Positions 5,958-12,461 of a stretch of 22,951 bases of DNA are shown here, one piece after another. The position numbers and the translations under genes are program-made. How positions within the stretch are numbered: position 1 is the stretch's first letter; each line of letters begins with the position of its first letter. The stretch comes from a virus. The notes under the pieces were generated by a model that saw only the letters and a program-made list of their open reading frames with translations, had not been told where the DNA came from and ran no database searches. The stretch is taken from the IMG/VR virus record IMGVR_UViG_3300005466_000079, positions 1 through 22,951 of that record. One strand, given 5' to 3'.

Positions 5958-7256
5958 ATGGCTTTTTTCTGCGATAATCCATCCGATATCTCTGATATTG
6001 CCTCCAAGGACGTGAACCGCATCGTCGGAACCATTGCAAAGGCTCTTGCGGCAAACTCCCCATACATGGGGGTAATCACTGGAGGCACCTTTCCATCGGG
6101 CACTTCTGACGCGATACGCTCTGTTGTGCAAATGCAAGCTGCCCCAGGGGACTCACTTGCAATTCCTACGTTCCTCTGCGATACCGAAATCTGCGGCAAC
6201 ACCGGCATCCAAGACCTCACCGACACAGTGGAGTTTACGCTCCGCCTGGAGTCGTTTCGCGGTCGCGGCCCGAACATCTGCGTCAAGAAAGGCTACAGCG
6301 CCTTCAAGGGCAGCTATGTTATGGCCGAGGACAGCTTGAAAAAGCTCGTCACTCAGTATGTCAACGCTGACATCCGCGCACAGTTGTATCTCCGATCCGC
6401 CTCCAAGTTCACGGCGAACGCCGGATACGACTTCAACAGTCTGTTCACTGGCGGTCTGGAAACCGACCTGGGCGTGAAATTCGCTCCGTTGCTTCCGACA
6501 GGCCCGATGACCTTCAAGGCTCTCCATTACATTGCGCGGTATCTCCGCGAGGTGCTTTTCGGCGAGTGGTATTCTCAGTCCGAGGGCATGCCTCACTTCC
6601 GATTCATCGGAGGTTCCGATCAGGTGGAATATTTCCGCTCTGAAGTCGGAGTCCAAAATGTGATGATCGCTCTTACGACCGGTCAATACAAACTCGGTGA
6701 GACCAGCCTTACGGCTTATTCCTTCGAGCAGTCGCCGGCCTACCGGGGAATTGCTTTCGGCGTGGATCAACGTCCGCTTCGTGCGACGGGATTCAATCCG
6801 GACGGCACACTCGCCCTGGTCGATCCCGTGACCGTGGTTTCGAACCCGGCACGTAACACCGCTTTTGCCAAGCCGAACCCGGCGTGGTTGAACGCGGACT
6901 ACGAAGTCGGTGTTCTGATTGCCGATGGCAGCTTCGAAAGGCTCGTGCCCGAGAAGTATGTCGGCGAAGGTTCCTTCAAATTCGCTCCGCAGTTGCACAT
7001 GGGCGAGCTTGAGTGGCACTACCAGATCGACAACCAATGTAACCAATGGGGGGACTTTGGATGGCACAAGTATCAAATCACCCGGGCATATCGCCCATTG
7101 CGTCCTCAGCACATCATCCCGATCCTCTACAAACGCTGCAAAGCGGACCTGGGTTTGGTGAGTTGCGCGGACACGGCCTCGTCCAGCTTCACGGGCGCTG
7201 ACTCCTTCGTGGAAATCGGCGTGTGCGGCGATGACGAAACGCCAGTGATCCACTAA
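5958..7256 (+). CDS. Putative major capsid protein
   Basis: A 432-residue protein called capsid from position and build rather than from a recognised motif. It lies downstream of a scaffold-like gene, has its own structured leader and its own terminator, and is of usual capsid length. The predicted mix is helix-strand: a helical N-terminus, a long central helix-prone segment (about 121-155, MAEDSLKKLVTQYVNADIRAQLYLRSAS) like an HK97-fold spine helix, then beta-rich segments and an aromatic, Pro-rich C-terminal domain (EWHYQIDNQCNQWGDFGWHKYQITRAYRPLRPQH, 352-385). It holds eight Cys (5, 74, 79, 108, 361, 394, 403, 423), high for a capsid protein. It could instead be another abundant head protein. 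Confidence 0.68.
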   Translation: MAFFCDNPSDISDIASKDVNRIVGTIAKALAANSPYMGVITGGTFPSGTSDAIRSVVQMQAAPGDSLAIPTFLCDTEICGNTGIQDLTDTVEFTLRLESFRGRGPNICVKKGYSAFKGSYVMAEDSLKKLVTQYVNADIRAQLYLRSASKFTANAGYDFNSLFTGGLETDLGVKFAPLLPTGPMTFKALHYIARYLREVLFGEWYSQSEGMPHFRFIGGSDQVEYFRSEVGVQNVMIALTTGQYKLGETSLTAYSFEQSPAYRGIAFGVDQRPLRATGFNPDGTLALVDPVTVVSNPARNTAFAKPNPAWLNADYEVGVLIADGSFERLVPEKYVGEGSFKFAPQLHMGELEWHYQIDNQCNQWGDFGWHKYQITRAYRPLRPQHIIPILYKRCKADLGLVSCADTASSSFTGADSFVEIGVCGDDETPVIH

Positions 7257-7273
7257 GTCTTGAATGACTCGCG

Positions 7274-7306
7274 AGGCGGTCGGGAATAAAACCTCGACCG
7301 CCTTTT
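7274..7306 (+). terminator. Rho-independent terminator after the capsid gene
   Basis: AGGCGGTCG (7274-7282) pairs perfectly with CGACCGCCT (7295-7303) across a 12-base A-rich loop and runs into TTTT (7303-7306). It lies 18 bases after the capsid stop, so the capsid transcript is probably ended or reduced here. The T-run is short, so partial read-through into the next genes is plausible. Confidence 0.85.
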
Positions 7307-7312
7307 CACTAT

Positions 7313-7330
7313 AGACAAAAAACTTTGTCT
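7313..7330 (+). promoter_or_regulatory. Short perfect hairpin AGACAAA/TTTGTCT
   Basis: A 7-bp perfect inverted repeat with an AAAC loop follows the terminator directly. It is too A/T-rich and lacks a following T-run to be a second terminator. It may stabilise the 3' end or take part in control of the downstream leader. Confidence 0.4.
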
Positions 7331-7355
7331 CAAATCCACTTAACACAAAATGATT

Positions 7356-7386
7356 TGTCACAATATCTCACGACGACATTGTGACA
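7356..7386. promoter_or_regulatory. 9-bp perfect inverted repeat, operator-like
   Basis: TGTCACAAT (7356-7364) and ATTGTGACA (7378-7386) form a perfect inverted repeat with a 13-base spacer, so the arm centres are 22 bases (about two helical turns) apart. That geometry suits a dimeric DNA-binding protein, although an RNA hairpin is also possible. It lies in the 192-base gap between the capsid terminator and the gene at 7449, where a promoter is expected. I see no clear -35/-10 pair. Confidence 0.45.
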
Positions 7387-7402
7387 TTGGGGGTGGGTAA
7401 AC

Positions 7403-7431
7403 CGGAGCGGGTGCTCAACACATCCGCTCCG
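7403..7431 (+). promoter_or_regulatory. GC-rich hairpin upstream of the 7449 gene
   Basis: CGGAGCGG (7403-7410) pairs with CCGCTCCG (7424-7431), and the stem can be extended inward by GTG/CAT with one G-T pair. It lies 17 bases before the ATG at 7449 with no T-run, so it looks like a leader hairpin rather than a terminator. It may protect the 5' end of the transcript or mark a processing site. Confidence 0.45.
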
Positions 7432-7448
7432 CAACTTTAGAAAAAATT

Positions 7449-8423
7449 ATGGCTGCTGACGAACTAACATTTAAACCCGGAGACACAGACAATAACCTGC
7501 TTCGAAAAATTCTCGGGACACTCGAAAACGGCCTGGATATTTCGGGCGGAACAATCAACATTCCAGGAGCGATTACCGCTTCAATTGCCGATGGCGCGGA
7601 CACCGCCGAAGGCTCTCGTGCCGATCCAGCCGAAACCAATCCAGCCGCCGTCGCTTCGATTGTTTCTCTGTTGAAGGGAATCCTTACAATCGACACTCAA
7701 TCGAACAGCGGAGTAGCCCAACTCAATACCGCTACCGGGCTCATCAATTCAGCGGCAGTTACAAATCCGGCTTCGAATGCTTCTGTAATCGCAGCCCTCA
7801 AGGGAATTTTGACCGGAGTAAACAGCATAAACACCAATACAGGTGCTCCGGCAGACGCGGCAGTCACCAATCCAGCATCCAGTGCCTCAATTATCGCGGC
7901 GATTAAAGGTCTTCTAACGTTAATTACGACTGGTAACGCCCAACTCGTAACGAATAACAATGTCGGCGGATACACTACGGCAATCAAGGACACTACGGCA
8001 GTAAGTGCTACTCCTGATTATTCGATTGGGGACGCAGTTGGCGGAAAAAGAACACTCACTAACGCGGTTCGAGTTAGCGGTGGAACCGGGGTTTTGGAAT
8101 CGGTTATCCTACTTGATCGAGCAAATCAAAAAGCGGGAATGGAACTTTTCATTTTCGACTCCGATCCAACCGCAGCGACGATCACGGATAATGCAGCTTT
8201 CGTTTTCAGCACTGACGACTTGAAAGTTATCGCCAGGGTGTCCATTTCATCCGGCGATTATGTTACAATCAACAGCAAAGCGGTCGCTGTTGTGAAGGGA
8301 CTAGGCATCGCATTAAAAGCCTCGGGAAGCACCAGCTTATATGCGGCTCTCGTTACTACGGGTGCCCCCAACCTTGCTGCTACGGACGACATTCAATTGA
8401 TTTATGGCATTTTACAGGACTAA
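7449..8423 (+). CDS. Repeat-containing virion structural protein
   Basis: A 324-residue protein, low in aromatic residues and rich in Ala, Thr, Asn, Ser and Gly, typical of trimeric phage fibre or decoration proteins. Three copies of a helix-prone unit, NPAxxASIIxxLKGILT, lie at about 64-80, 106-122 and 141-157, joined by Asn/Thr-rich linkers. The C-terminal part (about 186-324) is beta-rich and compact (GKRTLTNAVRVSGGTGVLESVILLD, MELFIFDSDPTAATITDNAAF) and recalls a domain seen in various phage structural proteins; this is a family impression, not a firm match. It starts at ATG 7449 with only an A-rich stretch upstream. As the first gene after the capsid terminator it is likely a virion surface or fibre component. 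Confidence 0.6.
   Translation: MAADELTFKPGDTDNNLLRKILGTLENGLDISGGTINIPGAITASIADGADTAEGSRADPAETNPAAVASIVSLLKGILTIDTQSNSGVAQLNTATGLINSAAVTNPASNASVIAALKGILTGVNSINTNTGAPADAAVTNPASSASIIAAIKGLLTLITTGNAQLVTNNNVGGYTTAIKDTTAVSATPDYSIGDAVGGKRTLTNAVRVSGGTGVLESVILLDRANQKAGMELFIFDSDPTAATITDNAAFVFSTDDLKVIARVSISSGDYVTINSKAVAVVKGLGIALKASGSTSLYAALVTTGAPNLAATDDIQLIYGILQD
7638..7919 (+). repeat. Three coding repeats, NPAxxASIIxxLKGILT unit
   Basis: Three 17-residue units are encoded at about 7638-7688, 7764-7814 and 7869-7919, spaced 42 and 35 residues apart. The Asn-Pro-Ala start, Ala-Ser-Ile/Val core and Lys-Gly-Ile/Leu-Leu-Thr end are kept in all copies, while the linkers vary. They read as short amphipathic helices, possibly forming a coiled-coil trunk of a trimer. 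Confidence 0.65.
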
Positions 8424-8425
8424 AA

Positions 8426-9178
8426 ATGCCTAATCCAGTTCTCATAAAAAGACTGTCACCGTCTTCTGTTTCATCGGGTGTTTTACCAACAGTGGGTTTG
8501 ACCCATCAATATAAAGCCGATAGTTATGTCGGAGTCGCAGACAACACCGCCCTCGGTGGAACTGGATTAGAGTGGGTGGATTCAGTTGGAGGTGTGTCTT
8601 ATCAAGCTGCCCAAGCCGTAGCAGCACTTCGACCAGTTTTTAAAACCTCTGTAACTAATGGGCTTCCTGGGGTTTTGTTTACTAATCTCACTACGTTCGC
8701 AACACAAAATTATTTGGACATCGCCACAGGAATCGCTCATGTGAACACCTACAGTGTTTTCGCAGTCATTAAAGCGAGCACTACCGCAGGACAGTTTCAA
8801 GGCGGATGCGTCATCGGTGCTTTTTCTGTGGGTGGAGGTGTGGCAGATGAAGATACCTTGATGATTATCAGAAACTCCGTTTCCGCTCAATCCGTTTCAG
8901 GATTGGCCAGTGATAAGGGAACTGTTTTGGCAGTAGGATTTATTCAGGACAATTTCAACGTCGCCTTTTTTCGAAACAACGTAACGCAATCCACCAACAC
9001 CTTGACTTTGGGAACACTCAATCTTAACGAAATTGGGGCTGCAGGTGATATGGGTTTCGGGCCGACTTCCTCGGTTAGATACAGCGGACACATTTTTGAA
9101 ATTTTGGTTTATGATCGTGCAGTCTCTAGTGATACTCGGGCGGCGATTCAGAAATATTTTGGACGTTGGGGGATTTAA
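8426..9178 (+). CDS. LamG/concanavalin A-like lectin-domain virion protein
   Basis: A 250-residue protein that looks like a single jelly-roll lectin (LamG/concanavalin A-like) domain. It has the opening GLTHQYKADSYVGVADNTALG...EWVDSVGG (24-56), a NGLPGVLF strand (78-85), a TYSVFAVIKAS strand (108-118) and the family-typical close GHIFEILVYDRAVSS (221-235) before IQKYFGRWGI. Such domains bind carbohydrate in phage adhesins. An AGGA (8416-8419) six bases before the ATG is one of the better ribosome sites here, and the gene follows its neighbour by two bases. A role in host glycan binding is inferred from the fold; no ligand can be predicted. Confidence 0.72.
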   Translation: MPNPVLIKRLSPSSVSSGVLPTVGLTHQYKADSYVGVADNTALGGTGLEWVDSVGGVSYQAAQAVAALRPVFKTSVTNGLPGVLFTNLTTFATQNYLDIATGIAHVNTYSVFAVIKASTTAGQFQGGCVIGAFSVGGGVADEDTLMIIRNSVSAQSVSGLASDKGTVLAVGFIQDNFNVAFFRNNVTQSTNTLTLGTLNLNEIGAAGDMGFGPTSSVRYSGHIFEILVYDRAVSSDTRAAIQKYFGRWGI

Positions 9179-9180
9179 TT

Positions 9181-9435
9181 ATGCCCGAGCTAGAAAAAAT
9201 TACTTTCCCTCTTGTTACTGGAGGTATGTCGAACGAACAACGAATCGAGTTGCTGGAGAAACAAATTCTCATCGTGTATCATCAACAGCAAAACATCGCT
9301 ATTGAAATCGATACCACACTCAAAGGAATCGAAAAACTCGAAAAACGTTTTCGACTCCTCGAACGGGCTAATTGGGTAGGCATTGGAATTATTTTGGTCG
9401 TGGAGTTTCTGTTCAGATCGAAACTTCTACCATGA
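9181..9435 (+). CDS. Small coiled-coil membrane protein, XhlA/holin-like
   Basis: An 84-residue protein starting at ATG 9181; an earlier in-frame ATG (9166) lies inside the previous gene. Residues 18-62 form a charged amphipathic coiled coil (NEQRIELLEKQILIVYHQQQ ... LKGIEKLEKRFRLLER), and one hydrophobic segment (WVGIGIILVVEFLF, 65-78) near the C-terminus is followed by RSK. Coiled coil plus a C-terminal membrane anchor is the layout of XhlA-type phage lysis accessory proteins. It overlaps the lipoprotein gene at 9432 (ATGA), so the two probably act together. No endolysin is visible nearby, so the lysis role is only a suggestion. Confidence 0.5.
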   Translation: MPELEKITFPLVTGGMSNEQRIELLEKQILIVYHQQQNIAIEIDTTLKGIEKLEKRFRLLERANWVGIGIILVVEFLFRSKLLP

Positions 9436-10169
9436 AGAAAATTCTCCAGGCGATACTCGTAGTTTTTCTGGCAACCGGATGCAGCAGTCTATTCCCCAAA
9501 ACCGTAGAATTCGGACAGGACAAAGTTGAAAAATTCCCAAGTCACCCAAAACAACAACTCGAAGCGGAGAGACAAGCTACTGCCCTCGCCGCAGAGAAGG
9601 CTCGCGAGGCTGAAACAATTGCAACCATCGATAACAGCACAGCATCCCAACCAGCCGGCGAAGCTGCCGACCTATCGGAATCTGTTGCGCGTTCATTGGG
9701 TCCACCTTCTGACCCGTGGTCTGGAGAGGTGAAAAAATTGACGGAAAGGCTCGACCGGCTCACTTCTAAATATAACGGCTTACTGGCCAACTTTCAGAAA
9801 GACAACGACGAAAATGCGGGAAAGAAAATCGAGGGAACCGGATTTTTGCAAGTCCCATATTTTTTATGGCTAGGTATCGTGGTCGGCGTGGTTATGATTT
9901 TGTGGATTATCCTGAAAACAGTGGCAAATGTTGCGGCGGCAGCGAACCCGGGTGTCGCCGTTGGCCTTCGGGCAGCGCAAGTCGGAGGCCGAGTTTTGTC
10001 CCGGGGGTTTTCTCAAGTTTTGAAAGGCGGAGAAGCCTTCAAGGACTGGCTGAAAAAAGAAGTCCCCGACGAAGCATTGAAAACGAAAATACTCGAAGCG
10101 TTTAAACAACATCACACCCAGGCGCAGGATGAGGATGTTCAAAACTTGGTGAAAGACTTAACGAAATGA
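9432..10169 (+). CDS. Lipoprotein with second membrane segment, spanin-like layout
   Basis: A 245-residue protein. The start at ATG 9432 gives an ATGA overlap and a clean lipoprotein signal: MKK, a hydrophobic core, then ATGC with the acylated Cys at 17. A Glu/Ala/Lys-rich helical region (40-65) and a coiled coil (98-125, VKKLTERLDRLTSKYNGLLANF) follow. A strong transmembrane helix lies at about 142-162 (PYFLWLGIVVGVVMILWII), and a basic, Ala-rich C-terminal domain of about 80 residues would be cytoplasmic. Outer-membrane lipid anchor, periplasmic coiled coil and inner-membrane helix is the layout of a one-piece spanin, though known u-spanins lack a large cytoplasmic domain. A virion or superinfection-exclusion protein is an alternative. 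Confidence 0.55.
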   Translation: MKKILQAILVVFLATGCSSLFPKTVEFGQDKVEKFPSHPKQQLEAERQATALAAEKAREAETIATIDNSTASQPAGEAADLSESVARSLGPPSDPWSGEVKKLTERLDRLTSKYNGLLANFQKDNDENAGKKIEGTGFLQVPYFLWLGIVVGVVMILWIILKTVANVAAAANPGVAVGLRAAQVGGRVLSRGFSQVLKGGEAFKDWLKKEVPDEALKTKILEAFKQHHTQAQDEDVQNLVKDLTK

Positions 10170-10741
10170 GCGGATGCAATTCATTCAACGTCCCGAGCGG
10201 TTGCTCGAATAACCCTTGCGCTGTCACTCAGCTTAATACGGCTCAATGCGAATCGCTCCCGAGCCAGATCAGCAATTTCACTCTTCAATTTTTCGGCACG
10301 GTCGTAAAAACCGAAATCGATGGCGTGGTTACGTGGTCGTTGCCGTGCAATCTTGATGTTGGTCTGACGAATAACCCTCGCGGAGCCGATGAAGGGCTTG
10401 CGTGCTACTTCCTTCGACTTTTCCAGGACGGAATTGTCGGCCTCACCGGTCCGAAGGGAGATCAAGGATGTCCCGGAACGGATGGATTCAACGCTTATAC
10501 CGTCACGCTCCAGGCATTCGTCCAGCCGACCGAAGATCAGCCGAATATTTCTGTCCTCACGCAATTTTCACCGGCAATCCTGGAGGGTTTGAACGTTTTC
10601 ATTGCGACGAGCGGATATTACCAAGTCACCGGCACAAGTTCAACCGGGCTCGTGTTTTTGACGCTCATTAAGCCGGTTGCCGGCGCGTCCGGAACGATTG
10701 CAGCCGGTAAAATCGTGGTCCCAACCGGGCCGGCGCTCTAA
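10166..10741 (+). CDS. Cys-rich virion protein with short collagen-like stretch
   Basis: A 191-residue protein starting in an ATGA overlap with the lipoprotein gene. The N-terminus is Cys-rich (C4, C13, C18, C28, then C61, C80 and C102). Residues 92-107 hold five Gly-X-Y triplets (GLT GPK GDQ GCP GTD, then G), a mini collagen-like trunk as found in trimeric phage fibres. A beta-rich C-terminal domain (109-191) follows: NAYTVTLQAFVQP, then GYYQVTGTSSTGLVFLTLIKPV. This order (base, collagen-like shaft, head) suits a small trimeric fibre or spike. Host target unknown. Confidence 0.55.
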   Translation: MSGCNSFNVPSGCSNNPCAVTQLNTAQCESLPSQISNFTLQFFGTVVKTEIDGVVTWSLPCNLDVGLTNNPRGADEGLACYFLRLFQDGIVGLTGPKGDQGCPGTDGFNAYTVTLQAFVQPTEDQPNISVLTQFSPAILEGLNVFIATSGYYQVTGTSSTGLVFLTLIKPVAGASGTIAAGKIVVPTGPAL

Positions 10742-10746
10742 AAACT

Positions 10747-11097
10747 ATGCTAGACTGCATCGACTCATTCAAAACGGGTGAATGCGGGTGTGGCTGCGGC
10801 TGCGTCCCGTGCCTGAACAACAGACCGCCACTCGGTCCGAAATGTCGCTCTTTGCCAGCACCGGTAATTGTCCACGACAATAAGGGACAATGTGTCCCGG
10901 TCCTGCACGACCCGAATCATCTCTTTTCGCACTCCTGTAAACGGCCCAAGGGAGGCGATATGACCGTAAGAGCGCCTTTATACGCTCTAACAGTCGAAAA
11001 CCCGCCTGATGGCGTCCTGAGAGACGCTGAGGGCTTCCCTGTGCTCGATGCAGAGGGGAATGTGCAGGCGGAAAACGCGGTTACACAACACTGTTAA
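10747..11097 (+). CDS. Cys-rich hypothetical protein
   Basis: A 116-residue protein with ten Cys, six of them packed near the N-terminus (C4, C13, C15, C17, C19, C22: GECGCGCGCVPC), then C33, C49, C64 and a C-terminal C116. This suggests metal binding or a disulfide knot. The C-terminal third is a separate-looking segment (MTVRAPLYALTVENPPDGVLRDAEGFPVLDAEGNVQAENAV). That segment begins at an in-frame ATG (10960) preceded by AGGGAGG (10949-10955), so a 45-residue product may also be made. It sits among virion genes, with a five-base gap before and two bases after. Family unknown. Confidence 0.5.
   Translation: MLDCIDSFKTGECGCGCGCVPCLNNRPPLGPKCRSLPAPVIVHDNKGQCVPVLHDPNHLFSHSCKRPKGGDMTVRAPLYALTVENPPDGVLRDAEGFPVLDAEGNVQAENAVTQHC
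10949..10962 (+). promoter_or_regulatory. Strong internal ribosome site with in-frame ATG
   Basis: AGGGAGG at 10949-10955 lies four bases before the in-frame ATG at 10960, inside the Cys-rich gene. It is stronger than the site at the gene's own start, which has none. It may give a second, Cys-poor 45-residue product, although the spacing is short. Confidence 0.35.
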
Positions 11098-11099
11098 TT

Positions 11100-11459
11100 A
11101 TGGCAAAATACAATCTTGACCTGGAAGGCGCAAATTACCCTGGTGGCGAACCGTATCCGGAATCTCCGGGTAACGACGAAAAGAACGATTACCCTCAGTT
11201 CACGTATTACCACGAGGAAGAGTTTGAGGGACCGGAAGAGGGGATCATGACGATCCGATATTGCAAGGTGAAATCGGACCACGACACTCGCCGGCCAGCC
11301 GACAAACAATACTCATGCACCCTCGGTGTAGAGGAAATTATTTCAGTCAAGGCCGTGAAATCAGAAGCACCAGCAAGCCGGGACCGAAGTGCGGAGGAAT
11401 CACTCGACGCACTCGCGGCGGAGAAATCGAAAGAGAATGATGCAGGGGAGGGATATTAA
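11100..11459 (+). CDS. Small acidic hypothetical virion-region protein
   Basis: A 119-residue, strongly acidic protein. The N-terminal third is rich in Gly, Pro, Tyr, Glu and Asp (GGEPYPESPGNDEKNDYPQFTYYHEEEFEGPEEG split over about 15-48). The middle is beta-like (IMTIRYCKVKSD ... QYSCTLGVEEIISVKAV, two Cys), and the C-terminus is a low-complexity, Ala/Glu/Lys/Ser helix. No domain, signal or membrane segment is seen. It follows the Cys-rich gene by two bases, and its stop abuts the GTG start of the next gene. Function unknown; it could be a small virion or assembly factor. Confidence 0.45.
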   Translation: MAKYNLDLEGANYPGGEPYPESPGNDEKNDYPQFTYYHEEEFEGPEEGIMTIRYCKVKSDHDTRRPADKQYSCTLGVEEIISVKAVKSEAPASRDRSAEESLDALAAEKSKENDAGEGY

Positions 11460-11462
11460 GTG
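11445..11462 (+). promoter_or_regulatory. Strong ribosome site supporting a GTG start
   Basis: GGGGAGGG (11445-11452) lies seven bases before GTG at 11460. This is one of the strongest ribosome sites in the window, and it decides the GTG start of the next gene: the next in-frame ATG is at codon 33, inside a segment that looks structurally needed. Confidence 0.65.
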
Positions 11463-12461
11463 TTCAGGGTCGATGACATCTACGACGAAGGTAAGAAAAT
11501 CGTGGGGCAATGCTCCGACGAAAAGTTTTTTCGTTGGTGCGGCGATGTCGTGACCATGACGGCCAACAAAGCCGACTTCGAAGGGTGGAAAGGTTGGATC
11601 GACATCTGCACAGCGGGATGCTCGTGCTCTTCCGGATCAGTTTGCAGTTTTGGCGCGTGTTGCGGAAAACGTTGCGTGACGATGCCGCGAGAAGTCGAAA
11701 CAGTTATCGCGGTCAACATCGGCGGTCAACCGTCTCTCGGATTCGAGCAACTTTTCAATTTCCATCTGAACGGCCCGGGTGACTGCCGCAATTCTTGCGA
11801 TTGGGCGTGGCAGGATCAAGGTCAATGGCACGTAACATATCGCGACTTGATTACACCCGCGCAACTTGTCGTTCACCTTCAAACGCCCGAAGACAATAAC
11901 AAACAGTTCGTGATTTTTGGTTATGACGACAAGGGAAATGTTCTGCGCCGGGAAGTTGGCGGCGTATGGATGGACGGACTTCAACTCCCAACCGTCTTTG
12001 GTTACGCCATCCCTGAAGTTACAGCGCCGAAGGTGGCTCGAATCACCGGACTTTTCAAAGCCGAATCTGTCGGCAGTATGCGTCTTGCAACGACTGATAG
12101 CAACGGACAAAGCGGTGTCAATCTTGGCGTTTACGAGCCCGACGAAACCCTCCCTCAACTGAGACGGATTACCCTCAATCGTCAATGCGGTTGGGTGCGG
12201 GTCGCGTATATCAAAACGTCGCCTATTTTCAAGAGCCGGTGGGATCATATACCGCTCAAGAGTCGCCTGGGGTTCCTTTTGGGACTCCAGGCGCATAAAC
12301 TTTATGCGGCACTCGATTTCGCCAACGCGCACTCGTGCGAAGCTGACGCTGCGCGTCTCGAACTCGAAGCTCAGATGAAACTGGAGCCTCCAACATACTC
12401 GCCGATACAAGTAATCGACCGCAACAACCTTCGTTCGAAAGACGACTACGATATTCGCTAA
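11460..12461 (+). CDS. Putative head-tail connector or tail tube (T7 gp11-like) protein
   Basis: A 333-residue protein with a GTG start backed by a strong ribosome site; the first residues (RVDDIYDEGKKIVGQCSDEKFFRW) form a charged helix and look native. An N-terminal helical domain is followed by a Cys-dense insert (C50, C54, C56, C62, C67, C68, C72), then CVTMPREVETVIAVNIGGQP (72-91), FNFHLNGPGDC and WHVTYRDLITPAQL, a beta-rich middle, RRITLNRQCGWVRVAYIKTSP, and a C-terminal helix (RLGFLLGLQAHKLYAALDFANAHSCEADAARLELEAQ). The pattern recalls a virion protein I have seen in many uncultured podovirus-like genomes. It precedes a nozzle-like gene as gp11 precedes gp12 in T7. The exact role is inferred from this order. 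Confidence 0.5.
   Translation: MFRVDDIYDEGKKIVGQCSDEKFFRWCGDVVTMTANKADFEGWKGWIDICTAGCSCSSGSVCSFGACCGKRCVTMPREVETVIAVNIGGQPSLGFEQLFNFHLNGPGDCRNSCDWAWQDQGQWHVTYRDLITPAQLVVHLQTPEDNNKQFVIFGYDDKGNVLRREVGGVWMDGLQLPTVFGYAIPEVTAPKVARITGLFKAESVGSMRLATTDSNGQSGVNLGVYEPDETLPQLRRITLNRQCGWVRVAYIKTSPIFKSRWDHIPLKSRLGFLLGLQAHKLYAALDFANAHSCEADAARLELEAQMKLEPPTYSPIQVIDRNNLRSKDDYDIR

Noticed and set aside
6153-7361. A 402-codon open frame on the - strand across the capsid gene
   Set aside because: It is the mirror of a strongly coding + strand gene, begins beyond the capsid terminator, has Arg/Val/Ala-biased content typical of a shadow frame, and no recognisable domain.
5939-7443. Shared TTTAGAAA motif before the capsid and 7449 start codons as a common regulatory element
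   Set aside because: It is eight bases long and A/T-rich, and its distance from the ATG differs (11 versus 5 bases), so chance is a sufficient explanation.
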